Below, piece by piece: positions 34,382-46,177 of a stretch of 64,000 nucleotides of DNA. The position numbers were made by a program, and so were the translations under genes. The notes under the pieces are model-generated. The model ran no database searches. It saw nothing but the letters and a program-made list of their open reading frames with translations, and was not told the origin of the DNA. The DNA lies in assembly GCA_025504975.1 (NCBI GenBank), contig JANUWI010000013.1:620001-684000 (forward strand). The letters are read 5' to 3'. The stretch comes from Plenodomus lindquistii (lineage: Eukaryota > Ascomycota > Dothideomycetes > Pleosporales > Leptosphaeriaceae). Within the stretch, counting starts at the first letter, position 1. The number at the start of each line of letters is the position of its first letter.

Positions 34382-35084
34382 ACAATCATACATTGTCGTA
34401 TATACTTGTGTCTCTCTGTAGTGAAGATATGAAGTGAAGCTAAACGGATCTTTTGACCGACGATCCTCTCCTGTTCCTTTTTCTGCGCCGTGGCTAGTAT
34501 TTGACACGTATGCGGTACAACTAATCATGAGTGAAACCAACTTCCGAACCCGCTCCGGGTGGGCTGACGCGACAGTTGAACTGAGTGTTGCATTCTTACG
34601 TAGTAAAGAAAAATCTCAGTGATGACGTTTATCAAATACTTTGTGAAGGATGCCGAAAGTCATGGCCATCGATAAGAATAATGCGCGCCGGCCGCAGTCG
34701 AGGGGCGTGATCGAGATGAGAGAGCTCCCTGGATGGGACATAACTGTTTTTGTTGCCTTGTCTTAACACTTGCGCTCGTGGGCGCCTAGTTATACAATCA
34801 TCTTGATCGAACGCATGATAAAATCGTCATACTCCAAAGTTCATGACAAAGATCTTGGTACACTCAATAACAACACAACAGAATGCGTATGGTTGCCAAA
34901 TAAAACATTGAATTCCGAGATGACCAATTCTAGCGAAGTTGTACTACAGTCTAGGAGATCTAATCAGTGAAAGAGTGTGTGGTACAACAAAACCGAAACC
35001 AAAACACACCACCCCTGCAGAAGAGAAGCCTTCAGTCTAAATTCCTCGTCGCCACAGCCATCCAGAGAGAGAAAAGTGATCTGC
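34382..35084. other. Convergent intergenic region
   Basis: About 700 bp between the 3' ends of the prenyltransferase and the FAD oxidase; nothing coding recognised. Confidence 0.4.
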
Positions 35085-36773
35085 TTATGTCCAGCCGGCT
35101 AGTGTCTTGGGGATAGCGTGGTATCCGTCGAACAAGCCTTTGGGGTCATACTTGTTTTTCAAATCCGTCAGCTTGACGTGTCGCCAGTTGTCGTAGCCGT
35201 AAAGCGCGCTCAGGGGCTCATCGCCATGACCGTAATTCTGGTACTCGTACAACTTGTCGTATCCGGAGTACTTCTTCTTGGCCCACTTGTTGCGCCACTT
35301 TACGCTGAAAGCCTCAACAGCAGCGGCCTCTTTCTCGTCCGTGTACAGCATAACAAGCTCGATCATGTTATTGAACTTTCCACGATGAGGAAACGCGGAA
35401 AAGTCGTCGGGAAACTTGTTCATGGCCTGGTTCGCGAAAGTTTCGATCATCAGCATGCTTGCGTTGGCAGAGGGATTGGCGTGGATCATCTTCACGAGGT
35501 CGTCTGCGAAGTCGTTGATAATTCCAGTGTCGAGCGTCTTCGTGATGACCCCGCGCATATCATAGTTGATGCCTTTCGTGCAGGAGAAATTAATAAGTCC
35601 ACCGACGGCGGCGTTGAATGTGCCAGGCCAAGAGGTTTCTACCTCCGCAAAGCGAGTGGCGTAGGACTTGAATTGGTTGGTATGCTTTTGGGCATCTTTG
35701 GTAGGTCCTGCATATTGGACGTTGAGAACAACATCAATCTGTAAGTTTTGTCAGTATTCTGGTCATTATTATGATTTTTGATCTCTGACTTCTTGTGTAG
35801 TAGTGTTGTATGACACGAATGGAATCATGTTGAGACGAGGGTCGAAAGCATCGGGATTACCCTTGGGTGCGGCGAGTTTGTTGACAGCATCGAACATCTT
35901 CTTCATATCTTTGCGTGCGAAGTAGAAGTCTCCATTGTAATGCTGGCCGTTGTTGGTGGCGGGATGAGTCTGCAACGTTATCTCGAAGGCGATACCGAAG
36001 TTCTGACCAGCGCCACGGATTCCCCAAAAGAGATCGTTGTTGACTTTCGGGGATGCTTCGACTATGGTACCGTTGTACAGTGCGTATCGAACCTTGCTGA
36101 CATTGTCGCTTGTGAGGCCATAGAGACCTTCAAAACGGCCAAGACCGCCACCGAGCACGGCACCAGTCGATCCGACGCAAGGACAGGACCCAACAGCTAT
36201 ACTAATGAGCGGTTTTCACTGACCTCAGCATTCCAATGGAAACTTACTGACTACGCGTCCATGGTCGTATAGAAACTGGACAAGCTCCCCGTAGAGTATG
36301 CCGGAGCCGTAGGTCACACTCTGGTCTGGGTTGAGCTTGATGCTGTTGAAACCGCCCATGTTGATCATGGTGGCGTTTTGCACAGACCCCAGAGTAGCTG
36401 AATAGCCATGGCCGCCTGATTTGGCAAGGAAGGGGCGGTTGATGGTCGACAAATATTTCAACTAGCAAAGCAGTGTGTGAGAAACCTGGTCATAGAGCGA
36501 ACAGCAAGGGAAGATTTTACTTACCCCCTGGGAAAGTTCTTCCTCATTCTGAGGGAGAAAGACTTCGTTGAAAGTGGGAGCTGAGTAGGTAGACCAACGT
36601 TCCGTCCTGCTGGCAAATTCGGGCCAGCTCTGATCATGAGCATCGTCTGCGATAGAAGCTGGCCAAGTATCCTGGCGTTTGTAGACAGCGTCGTTATCTA
36701 TGGCAGCACCGGATGCTATGGAAATGATTGAAGTGGCTCCAAGTAGAGCATGTACCAGTCGTGTGGCAAACAT
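35085..36773 (-). CDS. Secreted FAD-linked oxidase (berberine-bridge-enzyme type)
   Basis: Four exons (36773-36525, 36461-36248, 36196-35790, 35738-35085) give 507 residues. The N-terminus MFATRLVHALLGATSIISIA is a signal peptide. The PCMH-type FAD domain shows AKSGGHGYSA, whose His is the usual covalent flavin ligand, and later VGSCPCVGSTGAVLGGGLGRF, whose first Cys fits the second flavin attachment site of bicovalent members. A berberine-bridge C-terminal domain ends in KYDPKGLFDGYHAI. Such enzymes oxidise alcohols or close rings; here a benzylic alcohol is a plausible substrate (inference). Secretory entry suggests a late step. Intron 3 uses a GTCAGA donor. Confidence 0.9.
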
Positions 36774-37736
36774 CTTGAAAAGACTAGGATAGCGAAGTGC
36801 TAAATGAGGCAGTCAAAAGAAAGTTGTGAATGAAGGTAGTGATGATACATTTGGTACGATATCTCGAGTTTCTTATACTCGTTGGTTCAACCTTTTCCTC
36901 ATATTCTCAGTGCCCTCGGGTCTACGCGGGCGTTCAAAGCTCCCACATCCGTCGGAGTCATCTTACGCCTCATCTGATGTTCTGGATCATCCGGTGCACT
37001 TTGCTTTTACTCTCAACACATGTGAAGGATTAATATTGGACGCCATGGCTGTGTTGGTACTCGAAGCAGTACCTATCTAGCGCAAGATAGCCGCCACTCA
37101 TCGTATCATCGCGGGATAGCGTAGCGAGAAGGTTAAGGCAGACAACCCTCCCATATTCCCAGTCTGGTTCAAATTAGCATCTTGAGATATACGATTAAAA
37201 TGAGCTTATGTTCAGATACGGGTTCGCTCATGCCACGTGGCCAAGGCTACTGTGCTCAATCTTCCACGTGGAAAAAAGCTCCTAGATGCTGGCGAACCTG
37301 GTTCAAAAGAGACTCGAGCTTTGATGGCCATCTAAATTAAGCAATTGACATGATCCACAACATCTGCGTGTCTAGTCATGAAGGCACACGGCCAGACCAA
37401 GCCACTCGCATGTTCGGGGTTGGATCAACGCCATGTGAGTTGGTAAGACTTAGCTGAGTAAGACAGCTTGACGGAAACCGCCTTCAGGCGGTAATGCGAT
37501 GATGGTTTGATTTCTCTTACGACCAACTAGGGGTTGGGTAGCCAGGGCTGTGCAAACATAGGCGAGTGGTCATTGACCTTTGGGGTTAGATTTGCCCGAT
37601 TCTCAACACGGGTCCGATTGTACGGCTGCAACTATACTGCGATCAAGTCCGCGAACACCCACGTGTACCAGAGGGCGACCAGTGACATGACGTGGGAATA
37701 CGCTGCAACAGGCACATCGTAGTATTCCGTGGCACT

Positions 37737-37826
37737 AGGGGCCATCGTACATCCGTAGCTCTAGGGACCATCCGTGGCTTAGTGGCTATCCGTTGCGTTA
37801 GGGGCCATCCGTCGCTTTAGGGGCCA
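37737..37826. repeat. Degenerate minisatellite, unit about 19 bp
   Basis: Four to five imperfect copies of AGGGGCCATCCGTSGCTTT in tandem, the first with an 8-bp insertion. It is intergenic. Confidence 0.65.
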
Positions 37827-38133
37827 GAGAAGTCAGCTGAGACCTGAGACCTAAGACCGGGAATCTTTCCAAGCCTCAAAACACGTGATTTTTGGTAGAA
37901 GTTATCCATTGGTGTTTGATAAGAGAAACGATCTTACCAGATCAAGATTAATTTTAGGACATGTCTCTCGCGTTTTCCTGTATGTTTAGCGAGCAAACTT
38001 CAGCATTGTCTGGTTGCCTAGCCAGACCTGAGACCCATGCTTGCCATCAGATAGTCTTGTGTGCCCTCAAACTAGTTCTAGAACATACCTACCCTCGCAG
38101 CATTAGGTACCCATTGCCTCTTTTCACCTTTGG

Positions 38134-38269
38134 CGGAACGTGACAGGGGTGTTAAAAAAGCATCGAACGAACTTCAGACGAATAGAAAGCAGTATCTAGA
38201 AACAATCATTCGTCCGTTATCTTTTTGCCCCCCAACCCCCCTCCTTGTCTAACACCCCTGCATGTTCCG
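38134..38269. mobile_element. Small inverted-repeat element, 136 bp
   Basis: Left arm CGGAACGTGACAGGGGTGTT (38134-38153) and inverted right arm CGGAACATGCAGGGGTGTTA (38250-38269) match with small differences. No target duplication is clear. The arms resemble the left arm of the 8502-8739 element. It lies about 600 bp before the SDR start. Confidence 0.55.
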
Positions 38270-38437
38270 TTGAAGATGAGAAGAGGCAGTACTAGGTACC
38301 TATGTGAGGTGTAGCGAGCAATGTCAGATTCCGCGTATCCTCGCCTTGAGGCAATTATCTTCAGAGTCCGCCTTACCACTTGCTGATCTCAGACGCTCGC
38401 TTATGACGCCTCATAACGGTGCAATTGGCCAGTATTA

Positions 38438-38563
38438 AAACCCGAGTTCACCATGTGATGGGACCCGAGTGCCAAGCCGCTGACCACGGTAACGCCCAAA
38501 ACAGTTGCCAATATATGGTCTGATTGCTCCACTCCTGATGTCGTCGTACAAAGGGACCTGAGT
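38438..38563 (+). promoter_or_regulatory. Cluster of ACCCGAGT motifs upstream of the SDR gene
   Basis: AAACCCGAGT at 38438-38447, GGACCCGAGT at 38461-38470 and a one-mismatch copy GGACCTGAGT at 38554-38563, all in the same orientation, 431 to 306 bp before the SDR start. Confidence 0.6.
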
Positions 38564-38868
38564 GGTGGCGGAGAGGCGCATGCACAGCGGAGATAGCGGA
38601 CGAGCTTTCCGTTTGCTGCGCCGCAGCTCCTGCCCCCCGTGTCCCCTACGCACCTGAGCCGAGACCTCAGCTGCCCTTTCACTCAGCTTCGAAGCTTTGT
38701 CCGTTCACAGCCTGATATATTCCGGTGTCTCGCATCCATAACTCCGGAATTTTGTCCTTTGTTATCACCGCAGCTCCGAAGCCCTCTCGTACTTAATTCC
38801 CGTCGGCCCGCGATTTCTACCTGCCGCCTTCTCTCGCAGCGGCATATTACTTCTCGGACTTCAGCAAC

Positions 38869-40006
38869 ATGTCGCAATTCGACATAATCGGCGAGCAGTA
38901 CAAGAGACTACCAGTTCTCATCAATAGCGAGAATGTTGGTGGAAAGACGTACATTGTGACGGGTGGCAACACCGGGCTCGGACTCGAGACAGCCAGACAC
39001 TTAGTCAAAGCGGACGCAGCTCAAGTCATCATTTCGAGTCGCAATATCTCGGCAGGCGAAACTGCACAGGCAGACATCGAGCGCACGACTGGGCGTAAGA
39101 ATGTGGTTAAGGTCTGGCAGCTTGACCTTACGTCGTTCGCGTCCGTCAAAGCATTTGCTGCCAAAGCCTCAGGACTAGAACGGATCGATGCTCTTATCGA
39201 GAACGCCGGAGTTATGACGGACAAATTCGCCCTTGTTGAAGGCCACGAGACTTGCATGACAGTCAACGCTATTAGCCCGTTCTTGTTGGCCGCGCTATTG
39301 ACACCGAAGTTACAGGAAACGGCGCAAAGGTTCAGCACCACGCCGCGCATTGTTATGGTTAGCAGCGCGCTGGCGTTTCAAGCGAACAAAGAGTTGGAGA
39401 AGGGCGGATCGGAGAATATCTTGGCGAACCTGAACAACGCCAAAGTCGCAGACCGGTAAGCCTATCTCCTCATAAATGTGCTTTTCCGATGAAACCACTT
39501 CATTCAACCAGACTCCACCGAAATTGATGACTGACACTTCTTTCCAGCTATCCTTTGACGAAACTTGTGCAGCTCTACGCCACCCGTGAATGGGCCGAAC
39601 GGTACCCTGTCGAGAAAACCAACGTGATCATGAACATGACCGCGCCTGGTGTATGCTCAACCGGTCTTGCCCATGACACAAGTGCCGCAACTCGTGCTCT
39701 CATCGGTACGATTCGGTTTTTGTTTGCGCGGACAGCCGAGGAAGGTAGCCGCACTACGGTTCATGGTGTCATCGCTGGTAATGACAGCCACGGTCGATTT
39801 CTCTCCGGCTGCAAGATCAAAGAGTAAGCTGCGTGTGTCGACCGCATATCTCACACTTTACTGACGGAAGCGATAGTTCGTGGGTCCCTGCCTGGGCCAA
39901 GAACGAGCAAGGACTACGCACGCAGAAGCAGTTGTGGAAAGAGCTTACTGACATCCTGGAGGCGACGTCCCCTGGCGTGATGTCCAACATCAAATCTATG
40001 AGTTAG
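38869..40006 (+). CDS. Short-chain dehydrogenase/reductase
   Basis: Three exons (38869-39455, 39548-39823, 39877-40006) give 330 residues. Cofactor motif TGGNTGLG is at 31-38, LIENAGV near 112, VMVSSA near 164, and catalytic YPLTK with Tyr197 directly after intron 1. This is a classical/WW-oxidoreductase-like SDR using NAD(P)H. A logical role in this cluster is interconversion of a benzylic aldehyde and alcohol following the carboxylate reductase (inference). It is convergent with the carboxylate reductase gene. Confidence 0.9.
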
Positions 40007-40366
40007 GATTGGGTCAGGTATAGAATACTGTTTACTGTAACTACCATCGATTTACGAAGAAGAATTTGGTACCTTTGCAGGATTGGATATGCCGTAGTAC
40101 TTCGCGATGTCAGTGGCATCGAATAAGAGACTTATGTCGGTGTACGTGTTCGCGCGTGCAGCTCGGAACCAAACATTGTTTCATGGGGACGAATGCAAGA
40201 TCAGATTACTAAGCAAACGGCTAGGCGGCCTGGAGCCCGCGGGTGTGCCAAGGAGCTAGTCATTGAAGCTCTACGGCCGGGCGGAACAACTCTAGGCCTC
40301 CTCTTACCGCATGCGACCTTATTGTGATCGCAACAATGATCATGCATTGTCTTCGCCTGTCTTAAT
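40007..40366. other. Convergent intergenic region
   Basis: 360 bp between the SDR and carboxylate-reductase stops. No gene seen. Confidence 0.4.
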
Positions 40367-43300
40367 CTACTTACGCGCTAGTAGACCTGTGCTCCGCCAA
40401 TACTCAATGTAAGCTGCGATATCGTTTTCACTGATCGGCGACATTTTCCTCAGCGTAGGCGATACGCTTCGAGTGATAGCCGTGTCTAGCATGATGGACC
40501 CATCGGACATCTTGATAAAATCATTACTGAAAAAGTCAAGAAGGCCTTGTGCCGGGTTGCCTTCGCTAGGGCCACTCTCAACAAGCTTCAACCAATCATC
40601 CATCGGGATAATGGAGCGCTCCGGAAGACCGAGCCTTCTGACCAGTACTGTCGCAACATCTTGCCAGCTTTGTCGGATAGGATTTTCTAAGTGGTAAACA
40701 AGCTGTAGCGGCAGAGACTGGAACATGAGCTCAGCGAGGACAGCCGCACCTGAGTCCACACGCATCCAGGACAGTGTCTACTCATCATTAGTCGGCTGAC
40801 AGGAACAAGAGATTGGTTCGATTTATTACCCCTCGCAAGTCAGGAAACTTCCTCACAGTCAGAGACGAAGCAACCAGCGCAGCAAAGTGCTCATCAGAAT
40901 TCCAATAACCGGTGCTGGATCCGGCAATTTGACCAAACCGTACCAGCCCAATCTCAATCCCAGGGTGATCTTCTGCTGCGCGTTGAACCATCCTCTCGCA
41001 CACGAGTTTAGCTTTGGCATAACCCAAATCCAGGGTCCAGCATGGGTCGTCGACAGCCATCTCAGGGACTATTCGTTCCGCTTTGATGGTGGGATAATTC
41101 CCGACTGTTGAAATAGAAGACACAAACAAGAACCTCGGTCTCTTTTGCGGAGCCTGAGAATGCGCATCGCATGCAAGTTGAATCAAGTTCTGCAAGGTCC
41201 TAAATGTCGCATTGAAAGATGGTAGCTTCATCTTGAAATTCATAGGCCAAGCAATGTGCACTATGTGAGTAACCTCACGAGCGAGAGACTCGTATTGCGT
41301 AGCACTCAACCCGAGGTGTTCAGTGGCTGGATTGATCTCTAGAACCCCAACCTTCGAGAACAATTCATCGCTCACAGCTATACCTCGGGATTGTAAAGAC
41401 TCTCTCTGTCTCGCAACCGCTTCGTCTTTGGTACGTCTGTTGAGACATATAATGCGACCTACGGAGGGATCGTGGAGGAGAACGTTCAGGAAGTGCGATC
41501 CCAGACTGCCTGTGGCTCCTGTCATGGCGACTGTTGCCTTCTGCAGTCGTACACTGTCCCTTCCAGAGTATCTATCAACAAGTTGTTCCAACCAACGAGA
41601 GTCAGAAGTATCGTTCACCGCAGTATGCTTGGAAGTCATTGCTTCGACAAGCTTGGCAACGGAAGCATGCCGATAAACAAAGTCCCCCAGGATCTCGTCC
41701 GGCTTCAACACGTCATTCGTATTGGCAACGGTTGCCTTCAGTGATGCCATGAGCAGTCGGCGTAGCTTTGCAGCTTGCAAACTGTCCATACCAAGCTCGA
41801 AGAGATCGTCCTCGTTATTCCAACTATTGGAAGTCAGCCCTAGTTTGATGTTGTCTTCTATCAAACTTCTAATAGTCGCCTCGGGCGACAACAGGTCGAG
41901 CGGAGGTGCTGTCACGTTCGCTTCAAGCTCCCGATACACTTGGTCGATCTCCTTTGAAAATTTCTTGGCAACTTCTAAGCGAAGTATAGTACCCTTATCA
42001 GATCGAGGTAGCAACCCGGGAGGGAACACCAAGACCGCTTCACGTGATGATATCATCGCATGTGCATCCATGGCATGTCCGGCTTCTTCGATGAGCGGCC
42101 AAATGGACGCTTTGAATGCCTCGATGCGGTTGGCTTCAAGGGGTTCGGTTGACTCCACGATGACACCAAGCTCAAACCGGCCATCTCCGAATGCCGTGGC
42201 CGCTTTGACGCCATGATGTTGCTGCAGGAGAGACTCCAGGATTGTCGGACGGACTTTTTCCCCTGTTGCAAGGCATATCAAGTCATCGGTTCGACCCTGA
42301 ATTGAGAACTCCATGTCTTCTTCGTGCGACCCTGGTTTCCGGACAAGAAGATCCTGGAGTTCAAAACGCTCGGTCCACCCAAAAGGCCGCATACTCATCT
42401 TGAACGTATGCTCGTGAGCACTGACAGGGTCCAGCTGGACCTCCATCGGCGTAAAGGTGTTAAGCCGGAGCTTGACATAGTGCCAGTCGTAGGAATCTGT
42501 GGGCACAAAGAAAGGCGACAATGGTCCAGTCTCTGTTGCACCGTAATGGTTGATCAGTTTCACTCCTGCCCCCCGAAGCTTCTTTCCAACGGAATCCTTG
42601 GGCATGCCTCCACCGAAAGCAACAAAGTCCAGGTTTCGAAGGATTTTGACGCCTTGGTCGCCCGGGAGAAATGCGATTTCGTCAACGATCGATGGTACTG
42701 TCAACAACACCTTGGCCCCGGACTCTTCCAGGAGTGCTGCTACTGAGGTACCTGTTGGAATGGAGGAGGGTGGAGGGAGACACATTGTCTTGCCAATACC
42801 CAGGGATAAGCACATTGGGACAAGCCCAAACCCCTTTTTATGTGAGCGACTGCATATGAGCTTTTTTGAATTCATTGACTCACATGGAAGAATGGCGATG
42901 TAGAGAGAGTGAGACTGTGCGCTTCAACTTCAGAGGAGAAGCTATGGCAAGTTGCAAATCCCAGAAAATGCTTGTGGGAACAGTAAATGGGTTTCGGAAG
43001 TCCCGACGTCCCCGATGAATGGAGGATCAGAGCCTGGCGATCGTTTTCCGAGATGAAGTGACTGGGATACGCTATTCTCCCATCGTCGAAGACTGGACCT
43101 TCACCAAGGAATGTCTCATACCCTGCCGCGATGTAGACTTCAAAACTGCGTCCGTTGTCCAATTCGGCGCTTCTGACGGCGAGTGCCTCGGTAATCAGAG
43201 GCTGAAGACGTTGGGACACTAACGCGTGCTGAGCCTGAGTTGCTCGCATGAGGTGGCTAACCGCCACCGGACTTAGGCGTGTCGAAAGGAGGACAACCGG

Positions 43301-43720
43301 AAGGCCCATTCCCATCAAGGTGAGGATGAAAACGGCCAGACCCACATGACTCTCCATAAGAACAGCGACAGGTGCGTATCTGTTTACAATGCCATCATCG
43401 TTCAGGAAAGAAGCATGAATATTTGGAGCGTTGTCTGTGAGCCATGCTTGACACCGAAGGATGGCCTGCTGAAGGCGCTCATAGCTGACGGAGGTCAATT
43501 GGTATGTGCCATTCTCGATTAAAGGCTTCTCTGCTTGGATACAGAATCTGTGCTGGGGGTTGTGCTTGACGTGGAATTCGACGAGTTCGGGCAAGGTACG
43601 TATACCCGATGCTGAGTCGCGGTCCAGACTGAGTCCTGGTGACACAAATGTTGACATGATGGATTTTTTTGGTACTGCGCATGGCAGTGAGAAGAGTCTA
43701 CCCAAAAGCTGGGTGTTCAC
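40367..43720 (-). CDS. NRPS-like carboxylic acid reductase (A-T-R)
   Basis: Activates an aryl acid as AMP ester, loads it on a phosphopantetheine arm and releases it as aldehyde with NADPH. Three exons (43720-42884, 42833-40830, 40777-40367) give 1083 residues; an in-frame ATG at 43657 is an alternative start. The adenylation domain shows LHSSGTSGLPKPI near 236, SPFFHGFGLVP across intron 1, NHYGATETG near 373 and GRTDDLICLATGEKV. The carrier domain has LFELGMDSLQ with Ser near 635. The thioester reductase shows VAMTGATGSLGSHFL near 714, FVSSIST and GYAKAKLVCE with the Tyr/Lys pair near 897. There is no condensation domain. It is the expected partner of the polyketide synthase, which has no reductase of its own. 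Confidence 0.92.
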
Positions 43721-44599
43721 AGATACGTAGAGCGCTCTCGTGTTTGTTGAACGTTACCCTGCAAACGCCGATCCTGCAACGATGCAGGTGGCTTATTAAG
43801 GGAGATGATATTTGCAGGTGCATTGGTATCTGCAACATAGAGACCCTTAATTTACCTTCGGATACCGAAATACCTGCTGGAACGAAGTCCGCAGGTAAGC
43901 AGGCATGGTCGGTCGTCGTCAATGATATAAATGACGGTATGAATGACGCCAATCTTTTACTACGGAGAGCTAGCCTATTACCATGTCGAGTAATTAGTGG
44001 GACCTGTTAGCATCAGTTATGTCAGGCGCTCGGGACAACGAACCACTCCTGCAGACAAGCTGCCAGCTGACTGCAGCTCAACCTGATTGCAGCTGTCGGT
44101 TGAATGCAGCTAATTACGCCTGAGCGTTGTGCCACGTGATACGGATCACCCCGAGCAAGTAATTTAGTACCCCTGTACAACTTTCAATCTTACGTCTCGC
44201 AGTCTATGTATTGTTTTGAGGGTGACGCGGCATATCCATGCATCAGGCTAGGTCTAGATGTTCGGAAAGTACACCATAGAATACCGTATAATTTCATGTA
44301 CAACAGACACTACTGCGCTAACCCGTGTAGGTCCCGTCTTCTCTCAGCCTAGCAGAGCTGTGCTGACGTGATATTTGGCCAATACCAGCTGGAAACCCAC
44401 GCGGGACCCACACGGGTTAGTGCAGTAGTGTGTCTAATCATACGGTAGTGCGAAAAGCGAACTCAGGCCCTGTCGCCTACGCACCCCAAGACAAATGGGA
44501 TTGTATTACTACCTTGACTCGGGCCTTGATGAAGCTACATCGGTGCGCCTACCATTTCACTATTTTAAATCTAATGGTCTATCTCATCACGTGATTTGA
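43721..44599. promoter_or_regulatory. Divergent promoter of carboxylate reductase and Myb regulator
   Basis: 879 bp. Contains a hairpin element (44305-44435) and, at 44517-44526, ACTCGGGCCT, an inverted copy of the CCCGAGT core 74-83 bp before the Myb start. Three TGCAGCT repeats lie near 44070-44112. Confidence 0.5.
44305..44435. mobile_element. Hairpin-forming inverted-repeat element
   Basis: Left arm 44305-44336 (AGACACTACTGCGCTAACCC...) is repeated inverted at 44402-44435 with about three differences, around a 65-bp loop. There is no coding capacity. Its place in the regulator's promoter means it could affect expression. Confidence 0.65.
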
Positions 44600-46177
44600 A
44601 TGGCTGCAGGACGAGAACGACGATGGTGGACAGACAAAGAAGACGAAGTGCTCCGAGCTCGTGTAAAGCTTCAAGGTAATTACACCATTCTTTTAAAGTG
44701 TTGTGTACTGCCAAGTAATGGTCATTGGACCGACGAGGAACTGACGTCAGAGTTTTCCCGCCGGGCCAGCCCGTCACCTCCTGTACACTTCGCTGCATTG
44801 TTACAGATAGGTATTCAAAGCCTGATGCTGATTCGAGCAGAACAGAAAAATGACAAAGCCTTCAATTGGAACGAAGTGGCAGTTCTGTTGCCCGGACGCA
44901 CTAACAAGGACTGCCGGAAGAGATGGAGCAAAGTACAAGCTGGCATCAACAAAGGGGCGTGGACGCGGGTCGAAGACGAGAGGCTCCAAAAGGCACTCGA
45001 AAAACAAGGCGCAAAGTACGTGTCGTGTAACTCCGCATCCCCGACCTCTCCATTACTTCATGTTCTTGCACACAGTTGATTGGAAGCTCACTATACTGAC
45101 GAGTACTAGATGGGCACTAGTATCAAAGAGTGTGCGGACGAGAAATGCAGATCGTGGGTGTGCTCACTTCACTAGTCGCAATACATATGGGCTAATGTCC
45201 TAACTTAGAGTGTTTCAAACGCTGGCAGCATGTCCTTGGACCTGGGTGTAAACACGAACCATGGACACTGGAAGAAGATCAAAAACTACTAGCAGCTATC
45301 GAGAAACATGGAAACAACTGGAAGCAGATAGGACTATCCGAACTGCATGGTCGATCCAGCCACGATATTCGAAATCGGTGAGCCGCACTATCTCACTTAC
45401 TTTGGTTTATCACTAAAAGCATACAGGAGTGTTGCATTGACACGTCGCGGCAGAAACCAAGATCCAGTGCGAATTACGCCTAGCAGCTTGAACGACGGCA
45501 AAGAGAATTTGCAGCAGCGATTCATAAGCAACACCCAAGATGATAGTGAGTTGAGGTTAAATAACCAATATGCGGAAGATTATTTTTCCTGCATGGATGT
45601 CGATAGTGAAGTCGAAGCGCCACATTCGTCGATTGAAGAAAGAGCTGAATTGGAACCTTCATCTGGATCCGACAACAGGGAGATCTCCCACGCAATCGAC
45701 ATCGCCGAGACTGGCGAAGTGTCGAGTGTGAACTCTATGTGGAGATGGCCGGACTTTACAACTCATCCTGTGGTCTTTGATCAACAGCAACTATCCATGG
45801 GACCAAACACCGGGAACTCTTCTAATTACTCTCATATATCTGACGCATCGCTTTCAACATCATCATACCCGCATTCTGGGTTCGAAACTTCGGCCGCTCT
45901 GCCCTTGCACGAGATAGATTTCAGCGATTTTAACAACCGCACGACGGATATAGCCCAAGCTTTTCGGGATCACGATGGGAGATTCGATGATGTTGGAGCA
46001 CCCCTATCGCTAATGCTGGAATCTTCACAAAATGCGTCGCGTCCGACCACCACGCCGGTAAAGAAGGGCCTTGTTACTATCAGTCTCAAGCAAGTGGACG
46101 CAAAAATTGCACAGGATATCACGTCCAGCCTTCTGAAGTATACCGATAGTCTGGTGATACGGCTATTTCTAGAATGA
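44600..46177 (+). CDS. Myb-like (SANT repeat) transcription factor
   Basis: Five exons (44600-44675, 44841-45015, 45110-45153, 45209-45377, 45427-46177) give 404 residues. Three Myb-type repeats are visible: RRWWTDKEDEVLRARV.. with FNWNEVAVLLPGRTNKDCRKRW; GAWTRVEDERLQKAL.. with WALVSKSVRTRNADQCFKRW; and EPWTLEEDQKLLAAIEKHG with NWKQIGLSELHGRSSHDIRNR. The Trp spacing fits DNA-binding SANT repeats. The acidic, Ser-rich C-terminal half is probably an activation region. Placed between the carboxylate reductase and polyketide synthase, it is the only regulator in the cluster, so pathway-specific control is likely (inference). The intron-1 acceptor is less certain. Confidence 0.87.

Larger units (their letters stand above)
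36774..38868. other. Divergent intergenic region of FAD oxidase and SDR genes
   Basis: 2.1 kb, unusually long for this cluster. It contains a minisatellite (37737-37826), a small inverted-repeat element (38134-38269), cluster motifs (38438-38563) and, nearer the oxidase, CTCGGGTCT at 36915-36923, an inverted ACCCGAG core. No gene is seen. Confidence 0.45.
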
